Positions 63,706 through 64,000 of a stretch of DNA of 64,000 bases are shown here, one piece after another. Source of the DNA: Sphaerolaimus hirsutus (lineage: Eukaryota > Nematoda > Chromadorea > Monhysterida > Sphaerolaimidae); assembly GCA_964036195.1 (NCBI GenBank), contig OZ038454.1:8618001-8682000 (forward strand), written 5' to 3'. Position numbers and translations under genes: made by a program. Numbering within the stretch: position 1 is the first letter of the stretch; the number at the start of each line of letters is the position of its first letter. The notes below the pieces were generated by a model. That model ran no database searches. It was not told the origin of the DNA and saw only the letters and a list, made by a program, of their open reading frames with translations.

Positions 63706-64000
63706 TGTGATGAGCAGCACAATACACCTCTGCTGTGCGGCGCACTTTCATCGACTGGTAGATAGATACTGAATATATAGAGGTGATAATGTAGGCGGAG
63801 TCTACGTTTGGCTGCCGGAAAATGGAAAGGTTGACATTTTTAAGCTGCTGAAGAACGGAAGACAAAAAAATTTCCTTCGGAACACGGAAGGCTGACGCCC
63901 TAATCCCAACCGACGGGTCAGGCCTATTACGCATGTAAACCCATTATGCATGTAGACCCATTATAGACACATTATACCCGCAGTAACTAGAAAGGGGGCG
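63706..64000. other. Upstream of GPCR-2: no promoter element identified
   Basis: This is the 5' flank of the first ATG (63,705). I see TATATAGAGG near 63,775 on the plus strand but no decisive TATA box or initiator. CCCATTATGCATGTAGACCC-type duplications occur near 63,930-63,965. Confidence 0.35.

Overview
This window looks like nuclear DNA of an invertebrate animal. Coding exons are GC-rich, small and split by introns with GT...AG ends. They sit in an AT-rich background packed with short non-autonomous DNA transposons. The two genes I can assemble are seven-transmembrane receptors. I cannot name the species; an ecdysozoan is a guess from the receptor style.

Layout. Bases 1-11,700 are nested inverted-repeat elements with no gene I can support. 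Bases 11,710-24,600 (minus strand) hold one very large LINE-type retroelement. Its first open frame runs more than 10 kb and ends in an SGNH/GDSL-hydrolase-like domain followed by an exo-endonuclease-phosphatase (EEP) endonuclease. The second frame is a non-LTR reverse transcriptase. The EEP domain is cut in two by the frame change. Bases 24,600-42,500 are again repeats, with one tRNA-like gene at 27,528-27,599. Bases 42,525-47,211 (plus) carry a class A GPCR in six assembled exons, possibly with a seventh far downstream at 56,772. Bases 47,300-58,800 are mostly repeats. Bases 58,880-63,705 (minus) carry a second class A GPCR in ten exons, with every splice phase consistent and a predicted length of 523 aa.

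Two observations stand out. (1) The giant retroelement frame is best read as about 18 exons separated by 17 segments with good splice sites. All 17 are multiples of three and stop-free, so the unspliced RNA is itself one open frame (about 4.9 kb of intron-like sequence with no stop). (2) Three introns of the two GPCR genes are, end to end, copies of one transposon family. One terminal inverted repeat supplies the donor GT and the other end supplies the acceptor, with CAG (once TAG) at both junctions. These are introners, meaning transposons that create introns. About ten further copies lie in introns or between genes.

The repeats fall into recognisable groups: TACCGTAT-ended TA-flanked elements (three unrelated interiors), hAT-type elements with 8-bp duplications (CAGAGTTGTT-, TAGTGATGG- and CAAGGACGTATCC-ended), and AGGG...CCCT elements with about 10-bp duplications whose interiors are arrays of a short motif. 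All coordinates were worked out by hand from the printed sequence. No alignment or database search was run.
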